A stretch of 64,000 bases of DNA, from the NCBI GenBank assembly GCA_964462535.1, contig CAYWXV010000002.1:193610-257609 (forward strand), written 5' to 3'. A program made the position numbers and the translations under genes. The notes beneath the pieces were generated by a model. That model had not been told where the DNA came from and did not search any database. It saw nothing but the letters and a program-made list of their open reading frames with translations. This stretch comes from CAYWXV01 sp964462535 (GTDB lineage: Bacteria; Bacteroidota; Ignavibacteria; OLB7). Below are positions 27,034-36,107 of this stretch, piece after piece (position 1 is the first letter of the stretch; each line of letters starts with the position of its first letter).

Positions 27034-27848
27034 GCACCCTCCTTCTCAAGGGAGGCGACACACTCGTGTACAGAAAGGGCGACTGCGATCAATCTGTCGG
27101 CCCGTTCCAGTGGGAGCTGTGTTGCTGCATCGGACAGCGCGCTTGGGGGGTCCGGATGCGTTTCAAAGAAGAGACCGTCGACCCCAACGGCTACTGCGCC
27201 CCGCACGAGAGGCTCGATGAACTCGGGAAATCCGCCGGAGATTCCACCACGCGACGGAATCTGAAGCGAGTGCGTTGCGTCGTAAACGACGGGCGCACCG
27301 AACGATCGCATGATCGGAAGTCCGCGCATGTCGACTACCAGATTGTGGTATCCGAAAGACGTTCCCCGCTCGGTAATCATCACGCGGTCGTTCCCCTCCC
27401 GTCTGACCTTGTCGATGGCGAAACCCATGTCTTCGGGTGCCATGAACTGCCCCTTCTTCACATTAACTGCTCGTCCGGTCTGCGCTGCGGCCTGAAGTAG
27501 TTCTGTCTGGCGACAGAGGAAAGCGGGTATCTGAAGGATATCGACGTAGTCCGCTGCAAGGCGGGCGTCGTCAGGGACGTGGATGTCGGTGATCGTCGGA
27601 AGCTCGAACTCGGAGCCGATCGACGCGAGAATCTCGAGTGCCCTCTCCACCCCTATCGTCTGGAACGAATCAGGAGCGGTTCGGTTAGCCTTTCTGAAGG
27701 ATCCCTTGAGTACGAGCGCGACGCCTCGACGGGCCGACGATTCGGCCAGCACACCGGCGACACGACGGAGCATCTCTTCGCCCTCGACCAGGCATGGTCC
27801 GGCGACGAAGAAGAGTCCCTTGCTCAGATCAAAACGGCCGACATTCAT
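27030..27848 (-). CDS. kdsA: 3-deoxy-8-phosphooctulonate (Kdo-8-P) synthase
   Basis: Condenses arabinose 5-phosphate with phosphoenolpyruvate to Kdo 8-phosphate, the product chain following KdsD. 272 residues. Motifs: FVAGPCLVEGEEM, LKGSFRKANRT, ITDIHVPDDA, DILQIPAFLCRQTELL, NVKKGQFMAPEDM and THSLQIPSRG. First gene of kdsA-kdsD-lptC; the stop and next start overlap by 4 bases. Confidence 0.96.
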   Translation of the reverse strand: MNVGRFDLSKGLFFVAGPCLVEGEEMLRRVAGVLAESSARRGVALVLKGSFRKANRTAPDSFQTIGVERALEILASIGSEFELPTITDIHVPDDARLAADYVDILQIPAFLCRQTELLQAAAQTGRAVNVKKGQFMAPEDMGFAIDKVRREGNDRVMITERGTSFGYHNLVVDMRGLPIMRSFGAPVVYDATHSLQIPSRGGISGGFPEFIEPLVRGAVAVGVDGLFFETHPDPPSALSDAATQLPLERADRLIAVALSVHECVASLEKEGA

Positions 27849-27901
27849 AGTGCCGGCAAGGATACAAAGTTTAGATCGTTCAGCGAGGCCGATTCCGGCC
27901 C

Positions 27902-29338
27902 CTACTTCCCTCGCTCGCCGCCAGATGGTACAAGCGGATCCGTGCCATTCTGCCGTTCCTCTGAATCTGAGAAACCGTCGCCGTCGGTGTCCGCGCGAAG
28001 TGGATCCGTACGAGGCGTCGACATGAGTTCATCACCGTCGGAGATGCCGTCTCCATCACTGTCGGCACGAGTGGGATCTGTTCTATAGGTGATAACCTCG
28101 ATGCCGTCGATGATGCCGTCACCGTCGGTGTCTGCCACATGCGGATCGGACCCGACAATGCTCCGTTCGATATCGTCAGGCAGCCCATCGTTGTCGCTAT
28201 CATCACCGAAGCCGTACGTATCCCCCTCCCCGCGCTCGTACGATGCACTCCCCAGTGCGATTGTTGGGGCATAGCGCACCGCGAGAAAGAACTCTGATCG
28301 AGACGGCCCCCTCGTGCTTCGGGGAAACGAGTGCTCCAGATACTTGACACCTGTCTCTATGTCGACGGCCCCGAACGACCTGACGATCAGGCCGAGATTG
28401 AGGTCCTCGCCGGCCACGTCGAGCTGCGCGATGAAGTCACCGATCCTGTACCGCGCCGCAGCAATTGGGTTGAAGCCGGCCTCAAACAGCGCGCCGCGTC
28501 GTTGGGCGTCGTCGGTTTCCTTACCTCCAATGTTCAGGAATCCTGACAGGGGACCGGAACCAGCATATTTACCGCTCCCCAGCCCGAGCGCCGCGCTGAA
28601 GCCCTGACGAGAAGTCTTCGTCGAGCTGTGGATTGTCGGTATCACCATTCCGCGGACATAGCTGTTGGTGTCGAGAGGAAATGACGTGAAGTCGAACGTG
28701 TCGACCGCGCCGTGCCCAGACCAGTTCCAGTCGCTTGCGCGCCTCGCCTGCCCCCACTGCCGAATGACCTCCAACGGCACATCGGGACACCTGTTGACGG
28801 CATTCGCCAACCAGGTGGAACTATCCTGCGTCGTCCATGCCCAGTAGCCGAGGAGCATGCTGATGGAATTGCGTGGAGAGTACACGGAATTATCGGGCTG
28901 CAGGGCCGCCTCGGGATCATCGGCACCACTCTGAACGTAGTTCCCTTCCCACGAGAGGACGAAGCTCCATGGCGAGTTCGCTCCGCCAAGAGATGGAGGC
29001 ATTACGGGACTGAAGCGGACAAACGGTGCCAGCACGGACGTGCCGCGCGCCACCATTCCAACGCGAAACATGCTGTAGTCCACCGAGAGGTACTGGTAGA
29101 AGTGGAAGGCTGTGTCCCCGGCCGACACTTCTGCTGTGGCCGGATTCACGCGGCTAAGCGAAGGGCCTATCATCCATCCCCCGGCCTGAACCTTGAAGTC
29201 GTGGTACTGTTCGAAGACGTGGCGGAGTTCAAGCACCTGACCATTGACGACGCAGGTCATCAATGCGAGGAGGGGAAGGGTCAGGGGAAATGCAAGGAGT
29301 AGGGGCGATACTATCACCCGGTGGAGTCTGGACCTCAT
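27902..29338 (-). CDS. exported protein with C-terminal thrombospondin type 3 repeats
   Basis: 478 residues. A signal peptide (RVIVSPLLLAFPLTLPLLAL) precedes about 350 residues of aromatic, beta-barrel-like sequence (YLSVDYSMFRVGMVARGTS, RYRIGDFIAQLDVAGEDLNL). The tail is four calcium-binding TSP3/OmpA-linker repeats: DDSDNDGLPDDIE, DTDGDGIIDGIE, DSDGDGISDGDE and DTDGDGFSDSEE. Such tails often end outer-membrane barrel proteins before an OmpA domain, but no OmpA domain follows here; the protein ends GGERGK. Likely outer-membrane or surface-associated; function unknown. Confidence 0.75.
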   Translation of the reverse strand: MRSRLHRVIVSPLLLAFPLTLPLLALMTCVVNGQVLELRHVFEQYHDFKVQAGGWMIGPSLSRVNPATAEVSAGDTAFHFYQYLSVDYSMFRVGMVARGTSVLAPFVRFSPVMPPSLGGANSPWSFVLSWEGNYVQSGADDPEAALQPDNSVYSPRNSISMLLGYWAWTTQDSSTWLANAVNRCPDVPLEVIRQWGQARRASDWNWSGHGAVDTFDFTSFPLDTNSYVRGMVIPTIHSSTKTSRQGFSAALGLGSGKYAGSGPLSGFLNIGGKETDDAQRRGALFEAGFNPIAAARYRIGDFIAQLDVAGEDLNLGLIVRSFGAVDIETGVKYLEHSFPRSTRGPSRSEFFLAVRYAPTIALGSASYERGEGDTYGFGDDSDNDGLPDDIERSIVGSDPHVADTDGDGIIDGIEVITYRTDPTRADSDGDGISDGDELMSTPRTDPLRADTDGDGFSDSEERQNGTDPLVPSGGERGK

Positions 29339-29434
29339 TGCTGTCTCGCGAATAATGCCGCAGCTGCGGCGCGGGAAATCGGCTCTAACACGACGGGCCG
29401 ACTGGACATCGACCCATAGGTGAGCTGGGAACCG

Positions 29435-29884
29435 TCAGTGGACTGTGTCGAACGGATTGAGCATCAGCCGACTTCCGCCGAAGCTGAGCTCACCCGCCTC
29501 CGCCAGAAGGCCGCCAACCATCTGCTTGATCTCCGCAACCGTCAAGGGTTGCATGGTGGCAAACTGAGCCCGGTTGACCACCATCTCGAAGTCGATCTCG
29601 TCCAGGATACCGATCTGCAGCAGCAGAAGAAGGTAACCGTACGCATCCGGATGGAAGAGACGACGCTCCGTCTCATGAAGGACGCGGAATGAAGCGGGCT
29701 TCCTATCAGCCACTTTTCCGGCGCCAAATACAGCGCGATCGGCAATCCAGCTAAAGGCCGCGCCAATCTCCGCCTGTGTATAGCCGTTTGAGGCCAGCCC
29801 CTTCACATCAATCGACTCCATGGGAGTATCCTGTCGGATCTGGTTGATGAGGTAGAGAATGATCTCGATAATCCGCTCGTTCAT
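29435..29884 (-). CDS. smg: Smg/DUF494 family protein
   Basis: 149 residues from ATG 29884 (MNERIIEIILYLINQIRQ), which matches the family's N-terminus and length; the frame extends upstream into the end of ybeY. Later blocks SNGYTQAEIGAAFSWI, RVLHETERRLFHPDAYGYL and LLLQIGILDEIDFEMVV are typical of Smg/DUF494, whose role is not settled (in Proteobacteria it lies near dprA and topA). Here it follows ybeY. Confidence 0.82.
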   Translation of the reverse strand: MNERIIEIILYLINQIRQDTPMESIDVKGLASNGYTQAEIGAAFSWIADRAVFGAGKVADRKPASFRVLHETERRLFHPDAYGYLLLLLQIGILDEIDFEMVVNRAQFATMQPLTVAEIKQMVGGLLAEAGELSFGGSRLMLNPFDTVH

Positions 29885-29945
29885 CTGGTTGATTGTCGCG
29901 CCGGAAAAAGTTTGGCCGGCAAGATAGGTCGAAGAACCGTGGAAG

Positions 29946-30380
29946 TCAACGCCCGACGCCATACCCGGACTGGGCCAGATACGTGTCCTCAAGCGCTGTC
30001 ATGAGTGCTCTCTCGGCGTCGGTGTGATCGTCGTGTCCGGCAAGGTGGAGTGCCCCATGCGCGGCAAGCCTGAGGATTTCGTTGGTCAACGTAACGCCGT
30101 ACTCCGACGCCTGTTCACGCGCGCGATCGACGCTGATGTAAATCTCCCCTTCAACCGGATCAAACTCGATAGGGAATGTGATGACGTCGGTTGGGTGATC
30201 GTGCTTGAGGAACGCGACATTCATGCGGTGTAGCGTTGCATCGTCCACAAGGACTACTGCAACGCTCGACCACGAAACGCCCTCGCCCTTGAGTACGGTG
30301 TTGACAATCGCGGCAATGGGTTCGCGCCGAAGGCGTGTCGTTGGGTGGGTGTTGTGAACCGAAACGTGCCGGCGTTTCAT
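29946..30380 (-). CDS. ybeY: YbeY endoribonuclease (16S rRNA maturation)
   Basis: 144 residues. YbeY is a zinc-dependent RNase involved in 16S rRNA 3' maturation and ribosome quality control. Motifs: HPTDVITFPIEFDP, then GEIYISVDRAREQA and the metal cluster HGALHLAGHDDH (residues 108-119), with His108 and His112 in place. The third His (119) is one residue further than in the E. coli motif, with His116 as another candidate ligand. Follows the 30389-30802 gene by 8 bases. Confidence 0.92.
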   Translation of the reverse strand: MKRRHVSVHNTHPTTRLRREPIAAIVNTVLKGEGVSWSSVAVVLVDDATLHRMNVAFLKHDHPTDVITFPIEFDPVEGEIYISVDRAREQASEYGVTLTNEILRLAAHGALHLAGHDDHTDAERALMTALEDTYLAQSGYGVGR

Positions 30381-30388
30381 GCAACAGA

Positions 30389-30802
30389 TCAGACCGTGAT
30401 GTTCTCGGCAAGCCCGAGTTGCATGGCGGCAAGCAGAAGAGCGGGGTCAAGCGTCGTGAAGTCGGCCGAGAGGTTCGCACGCGTCACGTTGGAGAACAGG
30501 CTGCACGTACCAGTTGCACCAACCACGAGTCCACTGATGCGTGCCCCTTCTTCGGCGACAAAAATCACTTCGTCCGGATCGACCGGAACGAAGCGCACCA
30601 TGTTGTGCAGCTCGAAGTACCCGTGTACCGTCTGAGCGGACAATAGCGTGGCATCGGTTCCAATCGTTGAGATCGTCATGACCACCGGATGAGTAGCTCC
30701 CTCTCCCCCACCGATATGAAGCAGGGCATCAGGTCCGTTTTGCTCGAGGCTCGCTCCTAGTATGCGGGCAATTTCGGCGATCTGTTCGTTGGTCAGCGTC
30801 AC
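30389..30802 (-). CDS. protein of unknown function upstream of ybeY
   Basis: 137 residues, no signal peptide or membrane segment. Helical start (NEQIAEIARILGASLEQNG) followed by beta-rich sequence (TDATLLSAQTVHGYFELHN, DEVIFVAEEGARISGLVVG) and a hydrophobic helical end (DPALLLAAMQLGLAENI). I recognise no family. It is 8 bases upstream of ybeY and has its own -7 box at 30891-30898, so it is probably the first gene of a ybeY-smg transcript. Confidence 0.65.
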   Translation of the reverse strand: MTLTNEQIAEIARILGASLEQNGPDALLHIGGGEGATHPVVMTISTIGTDATLLSAQTVHGYFELHNMVRFVPVDPDEVIFVAEEGARISGLVVGATGTCSLFSNVTRANLSADFTTLDPALLLAAMQLGLAENITV

Positions 30803-30890
30803 GGTCGGCTGGTTGGTTCGAATGATGTGGGACGGTGTCGCGGGGCCCCTACGGGAGTTCCGTCCTCGGGATACACATGTGGGTGTTCAG

Positions 30891-30898
30891 CAAAGATA
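30891..30898 (-). promoter_or_regulatory. Bacteroidota-type -7 box for the 30802-ybeY-smg unit
   Basis: Minus-strand TATCTTTG, full match to TAnnTTTG, about 90 bases upstream of the ATG at 30802. No -33 TTG at good spacing was found. Confidence 0.35.
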
Positions 30899-30923
30899 TG
30901 ATACGAGCCGGATCCACGACAGA

Positions 30924-31721
30924 CTACAATCGATACAGATCTGGTCGCCGATCAGCGAAGATATCGTTGAAGTCGTTGAACGACTTCCGTCGTGTTGCGA
31001 TATGATCGACGTCGGCATGAAGTAGTCGTTCCTCGGCCGGATCGGCAATCGCCAGGACGTCCCCATTCGCCTGGATGATCCTGCTTTCACCTGTGAACGC
31101 GACCGACTCCTCTCCAACAACCTCGACGCCGAACCTGTTTGCCGTGGCACAGACTACACGATTCTCGAAAGCACGTGTCGACATAACCGGTCCCCAAACG
31201 GAGGCCGACACGACCAGATTCGATGGATGGGCTACCACGTCCGCACCCGCCAGCGCCAGTGTTCTGATCGCCTCCGGGAACCTCCAGTCGTAGCAGATCA
31301 TCGTCCCTATCCTGATGTCATTCCAGTCAATCACAAAGAACCCGCTGTCTCCGCGCTGAAAGACCATTCCCTCCTTGTAGAAGAGGTGCGCCTTTCTGTA
31401 GATCTCCATTCGCCCGTCAGGAAGGGCGATCACGGCGCTGTTGAAGAGTCTATCGTCCTCCGTCCGCTCCGCGATTCCAGCCACGACCACACTGTTTCTC
31501 TTCGCCGAGTATTCTCTCAACCACACCACGAACGGGTCGCGCTCAGGCGTCTCAACCAGTTCAAGTAGTTCTTTAGGGTCTGTGTAGAAGTAGCCGGTGG
31601 AGGCCAGTTCGGGGATTACCAACAGGTCAGGGGCATCGTCGGCCACAAGACGGGAAATCGTGGCGATGTTCGTAGGGACATCCCCTCGAACTGGCGCGAA
31701 CTGAAGTACTGAAATATGCAT
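30924..31721 (-). CDS. carbon-nitrogen hydrolase (nitrilase superfamily)
   Basis: 265 residues with the complete nitrilase Glu-Lys-Cys triad: Glu in LLVIPELASTGYF, Lys in EIYRKAHLFYKEG and Cys in IGTMICYDWRFPEA. Such enzymes hydrolyse amides (N-carbamoyl compounds, omega-amides, deaminated glutathione and others); the substrate cannot be chosen from the sequence. Divergent from the M23 peptidase gene; a TATGTTCG box like that upstream of the TonB receptor at 48004 lies just before the start. Confidence 0.9.
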   Translation of the reverse strand: MHISVLQFAPVRGDVPTNIATISRLVADDAPDLLVIPELASTGYFYTDPKELLELVETPERDPFVVWLREYSAKRNSVVVAGIAERTEDDRLFNSAVIALPDGRMEIYRKAHLFYKEGMVFQRGDSGFFVIDWNDIRIGTMICYDWRFPEAIRTLALAGADVVAHPSNLVVSASVWGPVMSTRAFENRVVCATANRFGVEVVGEESVAFTGESRIIQANGDVLAIADPAEERLLHADVDHIATRRKSFNDFNDIFADRRPDLYRL

Positions 31722-32011
31722 GACGCGAACATACGGAGAGGGACAGGGAGATTACTGGATGAACTGTTACATGAACGAATCGAAGCTGTATTCCGCGATT
31801 CGAACCGAGGGCGTTTTCATGACAAAGAATTCATTGGCCTCTTCCCTCCGACCGTTGTAGAATCGCGCTCCCTTTCGCTTCGGTTCCTCTCCGAAGCACG
31901 TCTGTCCTGGATCACTCCGGTCCACTGATCCCACGACTTTAACTCCACGGGACGACAGCTATTCAAGCCGTCGTCAGGGACCGTTTGTGCCGATTCAATT
32001 GTATCGATCCT

Positions 32012-32920
32012 ATGAGAACTGCTGTGTCGAAAACCCTGTTGACAACCCTGGTAACGCTGACAATCACGTTCGCTTCGATTTCGGATACGTCGTCGCTTGC
32101 GCACGCTCGCCTGGTCGACAATATTGACCTCATTGCCACCCCCTTCAGCCGTCTGATCGACTCGCTCCGTCTGGAGTCAATTCATCTGGACAACCGCATC
32201 AGTGAGCTGTCGGCCGCGGACAGCTCCGTGTACCGTCGCCTGATGCTTCCGGTGATCAGCCCGGATCTGCGGAGTCACCTCCAGACAATGCGATACTTCG
32301 AGCCGGTTGTGATCACCCCTGTCGAAAACGACGAGGGACGTCTTGTCACTCGCATTGATATGCAGCGCAGGTACATCGATCTGTTTCTTTCGAATATTGA
32401 AGGACGTCGCTCCCTTGTCGATCAGCTCCCAACGCTGACGCCGACGGCTGGGACGTACACGTCCAGTTTCGGGTATCGCGTGCATCCGATAAGTGGTCGG
32501 GTGAAAATGCACGAGGGGATCGACCTCTCCGCGCCAAGCGGCACCCCGATTCGGGCCTCAGGCAACGGTGTCATATCGTTCGCGGGGCGTCGCAACGGAT
32601 ATGGCAATACCGTTCAGATCGCCCATTCGTTCGGCTACGCGACGCTGTACGGTCACTGCTCGAAGCTTCTGGTGAAGGAAGGGGATACTGTGAGTCGCGG
32701 AGATGTCATTGCTCTGGTTGGATCCACCGGAGCATCGACAGGACCCCATCTCCATTACGAAGTGTCGGTCGACGGCACCAAAGTCGCCCCGGATGGCTTT
32801 CTCCTTGAGGATCCGATTCGTCCGATCGCGAAGGAAGTGCAACCTGACGGGGTGGCGAAGACAGCGTCCAAGTCGTCGAAGAAGAAAGGATCAAAGAGAA
32901 GCAGCCGGAAACGGCACTGA
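32012..32920 (+). CDS. M23-family metallopeptidase (peptidoglycan endopeptidase)
   Basis: 302 residues from ATG 32012 (MRTAVSKTLLTTLVTLTITF, a signal peptide); the longer frame begins with TTG at 31985. A helical region (about 35-130) is followed by the LytM domain with zinc ligands in HPISGRVKMHEGIDLSAP (H-x(3)-D) and GPHLHYEVSV (HxH). It probably cuts peptide crosslinks in the periplasm or activates an amidase. The C-terminus is strongly basic (SSKKKGSKRSSRKRH). Confidence 0.92.
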   Translation: MRTAVSKTLLTTLVTLTITFASISDTSSLAHARLVDNIDLIATPFSRLIDSLRLESIHLDNRISELSAADSSVYRRLMLPVISPDLRSHLQTMRYFEPVVITPVENDEGRLVTRIDMQRRYIDLFLSNIEGRRSLVDQLPTLTPTAGTYTSSFGYRVHPISGRVKMHEGIDLSAPSGTPIRASGNGVISFAGRRNGYGNTVQIAHSFGYATLYGHCSKLLVKEGDTVSRGDVIALVGSTGASTGPHLHYEVSVDGTKVAPDGFLLEDPIRPIAKEVQPDGVAKTASKSSKKKGSKRSSRKRH

Positions 32921-33067
32921 CAGACGCTTCATGATGATTGTGAATACGGGCGCCTCTTCACTAACGTGATCGGGCGCTCGTGTGTCGTTACCCACATGGT
33001 CCATCGTTGTTTGAGAGAGATGTTGCGGTCAACAGCAAGAAGATCCACTACACCGTAATCGAGAACT

Positions 33068-34612
33068 ATGCACGTCGTTAAGCGCGCTCTACTCAGCGTT
33101 TCCGATAAGGCCGGCATCGTCGACTTCGCCCGCGGACTAGCGGAGCTGGGAGTGTTATTGATTTCCACCGGGGGGACCGCCAAAGCCCTTAGAGACGCCG
33201 GCCTCGTCGTCAGTGATGTGAGCGACCTCACCGGGTTCCCGGAGATGATGGACGGACGCGTGAAGACACTCCATCCAATCGTTCACGGAGGACTGCTTGC
33301 ACGATTGGATCTCCCCTCCCACGTCGCTGCCATGAAGGAGCATGGAATCGAGTCGATCGACCTGGTCGTCGTCAACCTCTACCCGTTCCAGCAGACGCTG
33401 GAGCGACCGGGTTCCACGCACGAGGAGATCGTCGAGCAGATCGACATTGGTGGTCCGGCAATGGTGCGCTCCTCTGCCAAGAACTACCACTTCACGGCAA
33501 TCGTTACGTCACCAAGTCGCTATGATTCGATACTGAGCGAGTTGCGTGAGAACCACATGACGCTGTCTGAACAGACACGACTCTCGCTCTCCGCAGAGGC
33601 ATTCACCCACACGGCCCGCTACGACGCCGCCATCTCGAGATACATGAACGGGCTTGCGGATGGTGGGGGTCGATTTGGAACAAACCTCACTCTCTCCCTC
33701 CCACGTGTTCAAACACTCCGCTACGGTGAGAACCCGCATCAGGAGGCCGGTCTCTACGGGACGTTCGAGACGATCTTCGCGCAGCTCCACGGGAAGGAAC
33801 TCAGCTATAACAACATTCTTGACATCGACGCTGCATCGCGCGCCGTCCTGGAGTTCGAGCAGCCGACGGTCGTCATTGTGAAGCACACCAACCCGTGCGG
33901 CGTGGCGACGTCTGAGACATTGGGCCCAGCGTGGGACAAAGCCTTCGCGACTGACACAAAGTCTCCGTTCGGCGGAATCATTGCCGTCAACAGGCCCCTC
34001 GATGTCGAAACCGCCACGGCGATCAATGAAATATTCACGGAGGTTGTGATAGCTCCGGAGTTTCCCGAAGAGACGCTGGAGCTATTGCGCCGAAAAAGGG
34101 ACCGCCGGCTGATCCGTGCCGACTACGGTCTCCTCCGGCATTCATTCGGGCTTGAACTCCGATCCGTTGCCGGAGGAGTGCTGGCGCAGTCGTCCGACGA
34201 CCGGCTGTTTGGCGATGAAGGATTGAGGGTGGTTACAAAGCGTCCCCCTACGGATGAAGAGATGGCGGCGATGGAATTTGCGTGGCGGGTCGCCAAGCAC
34301 ATCAAGTCGAACGCCATTGTCTACGCCGCATCGGATCGAACGCTCGGGATTGGTGCGGGCCAGATGTCACGTGTCGACTCGGCGGCAATCGCCGCGCGGA
34401 AGGCAGCTGCGGCGGGACTCGATTTGAAAGGATGTGCCGTTGCCAGCGATGCCTTTTTCCCGTTTGCGGATGGGCTCCTGGAGGCGGTCGAGGCAGGTGC
34501 AACGGCGGTGATTCAACCGGGCGGATCGGTCCGGGATCAGGAAGTCATCGACGCGGCGGATGCAAACGGTATCGCGATGGTCATGACAGGCATGCGCCAC
34601 TTCCGACACTAG
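33068..34612 (+). CDS. purH: bifunctional AICAR transformylase/IMP cyclohydrolase
   Basis: Last two steps of purine synthesis: formylation of AICAR and ring closure to IMP. 514 residues, normal. The N-terminal MGS-like cyclohydrolase domain (about 1-200) contains KRALLSVSDKAGIVDFARGL, STGGTAKALRDAG, GRVKTLHPIVHGGLLAR and IDIGGPAMVRSSAKNY. The transformylase domain has LRYGENPHQEAGLY, catalytic KHTNPCGVAT and SDAFFPFADGLLEA. Complete, same strand as the M23 gene. Confidence 0.97.
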   Translation: MHVVKRALLSVSDKAGIVDFARGLAELGVLLISTGGTAKALRDAGLVVSDVSDLTGFPEMMDGRVKTLHPIVHGGLLARLDLPSHVAAMKEHGIESIDLVVVNLYPFQQTLERPGSTHEEIVEQIDIGGPAMVRSSAKNYHFTAIVTSPSRYDSILSELRENHMTLSEQTRLSLSAEAFTHTARYDAAISRYMNGLADGGGRFGTNLTLSLPRVQTLRYGENPHQEAGLYGTFETIFAQLHGKELSYNNILDIDAASRAVLEFEQPTVVIVKHTNPCGVATSETLGPAWDKAFATDTKSPFGGIIAVNRPLDVETATAINEIFTEVVIAPEFPEETLELLRRKRDRRLIRADYGLLRHSFGLELRSVAGGVLAQSSDDRLFGDEGLRVVTKRPPTDEEMAAMEFAWRVAKHIKSNAIVYAASDRTLGIGAGQMSRVDSAAIAARKAAAAGLDLKGCAVASDAFFPFADGLLEAVEAGATAVIQPGGSVRDQEVIDAADANGIAMVMTGMRHFRH

Positions 34613-34684
34613 AGCGCAGCACGGTTGGGGGAGATAGTGAATCGAGCGCCTTCGCGGCCTGGTGCTTCGGATCAACCGCAGCCG

Positions 34685-35524
34685 TCAGCCCTTGACGGCT
34701 CCCGCGGTCATCCCCTGGATGATCTGTTTCTGGAAGACCAGAAAGAGTATGATCACGGGAAGGGCCGAAATGCTGGCGCCGGCCATGAGGTGTCCCCAAT
34801 CTATCGACTGGTTGCCGAGGTATGCCGCAAGGCCGACCGGTAGTGTCTTCATCCGATCGCTGTTCGTGAAGAGGAACGGATATAGAAACGTGTTCCAGTT
34901 GGTTAGGAAGGTAAAGACCGCCAGAACGGTGAGCATTGGCTTCGATAGCGGCATGATCACCTTGAAGAGGACCCGCCAATCCCCGGCACCATCCATTCGC
35001 GCCGCCTCCTCGATCTCTTTCGGCAATCCTTCGACGTACTGCTTCATCAGAAAGATGCCAAACGGCGCCACCAGGTTCGGCACGATAAGCGCCCAGTAGG
35101 TATCCAGCCACCCGAGCCCAACCATCAGCCTGTACAGCGGTATCATCACTACCTGCTGCGGAATCATCAACATCGCCACCACGCTCATCGTGAACAGACC
35201 CTGCGCGGGGATTCGGCGTCGAGCGAGTGCATACCCCACCATCGTGCAGAAGAGGACGTTCCCCGCCGTTACCATGCCCCCCACGAGTAGTGAGTTCAGC
35301 AGATAGACATCGAATGAGTTTAACGAGAGTACGTCCGTGTAATGTGTGCCGGTGAATGGACCACTCAGCAATGGCAGGAACGACGAGAGATCGGGCGTCC
35401 GCTCTCTCAGTGAGATCACGAGCATCCACACGAGCGGGAAGAGCATCCCGGCCAACACCGTCAGGAGGACGAGATGGAGGAAGAGTCGAGAGGGACGTGG
35501 AAGTGACCTAGCGATAGAGGCCAT
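34685..35524 (-). CDS. carbohydrate ABC transporter permease (MalG type), without its partners nearby
   Basis: About 279 residues from ATG 35524 with six hydrophobic segments and the cytoplasmic EAA loop EEAARMDGAGDWRVLFKVIM that docks the ATPase. This is the MalG/UgpE-like second permease of a sugar importer. Neither binding protein, first permease nor ATPase is within this window. Its start lies 17 bases inside the end of nadD, so it is translated from the nadD message. Confidence 0.9.
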   Translation of the reverse strand: MASIARSLPRPSRLFLHLVLLTVLAGMLFPLVWMLVISLRERTPDLSSFLPLLSGPFTGTHYTDVLSLNSFDVYLLNSLLVGGMVTAGNVLFCTMVGYALARRRIPAQGLFTMSVVAMLMIPQQVVMIPLYRLMVGLGWLDTYWALIVPNLVAPFGIFLMKQYVEGLPKEIEEAARMDGAGDWRVLFKVIMPLSKPMLTVLAVFTFLTNWNTFLYPFLFTNSDRMKTLPVGLAAYLGNQSIDWGHLMAGASISALPVIILFLVFQKQIIQGMTAGAVKG

Positions 35525-36107
35525 GCTGCTCGATGTAATCAATCACCTGATCTGGGAGGCGATACCTGACCGATGCGCCTCTCTGGATACGCTCGCGAAT
35601 GTCGGTACTCGAGATCTCCATCATGGGGGCGGGAATCTCGTGGTACTGAAATCGAGCCGCAACGTCGGCAGAGAGGCGATGACCCGGGCGCTGAATAGCT
35701 GCGATCTGTGCCAGCTCACCGATTCGTTCGGGATCGCGCCACGTCGGAAAGTCACGAAGACTGTCTCCCCCAAGGATGAGATAGAGGGTTGACGGCTCAT
35801 GGTGTTGCTGCAAGTACTCGAGCGTCTCGACAGTGTAGCTCACCGTTTGCCTCTCCAGCTCCCACGCCAATGAGGCGAAATGATCGTTCCCCTCGATCGC
35901 CCGTTCAAGCATCGCAAGTCGGTGGGGTCCCGGGGATATGATCCTCCCCTTCTGCTTGTGGGGCGGAATCGCCGCCGGTGCGAAATAGACGAGATCCAGC
36001 CCGAGAGCTTCACGAGCGCATTCGGCGATCAACAGATGGGCGTTGTGTATCGGGTCGAACGTGCCGCCGAAGAGCCCGATCTTTGTGACGTCTGAAGCGT
36101 TCCCCAT
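35508..36107 (-). CDS. nadD: nicotinate-nucleotide adenylyltransferase
   Basis: Makes deamido-NAD from nicotinate mononucleotide and ATP. 199 residues. Nucleotidyl-transfer motif GLFGGTFDPIHNAHL (residues 12-26), then FAPAAIPPHKQKGRI and the C-terminal SSTDIRERIQRG. Begins directly after the glycosyltransferase-like gene (no gap) in the holB-ricT operon. Confidence 0.95.
   Translation of the reverse strand: MGNASDVTKIGLFGGTFDPIHNAHLLIAECAREALGLDLVYFAPAAIPPHKQKGRIISPGPHRLAMLERAIEGNDHFASLAWELERQTVSYTVETLEYLQQHHEPSTLYLILGGDSLRDFPTWRDPERIGELAQIAAIQRPGHRLSADVAARFQYHEIPAPMMEISSTDIRERIQRGASVRYRLPDQVIDYIEQHGLYR

Noticed and set aside
31716..31928. 70-residue plus-strand frame between the nitrilase and M23 genes
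   Set aside because: No family, poor composition and overlaps the divergent promoter region.
34680..34700. 8-bp hairpin at the stop codon of the ABC permease
   Set aside because: No T-run on either strand, so not convincing as a rho-independent terminator between the convergent purH and permease genes.
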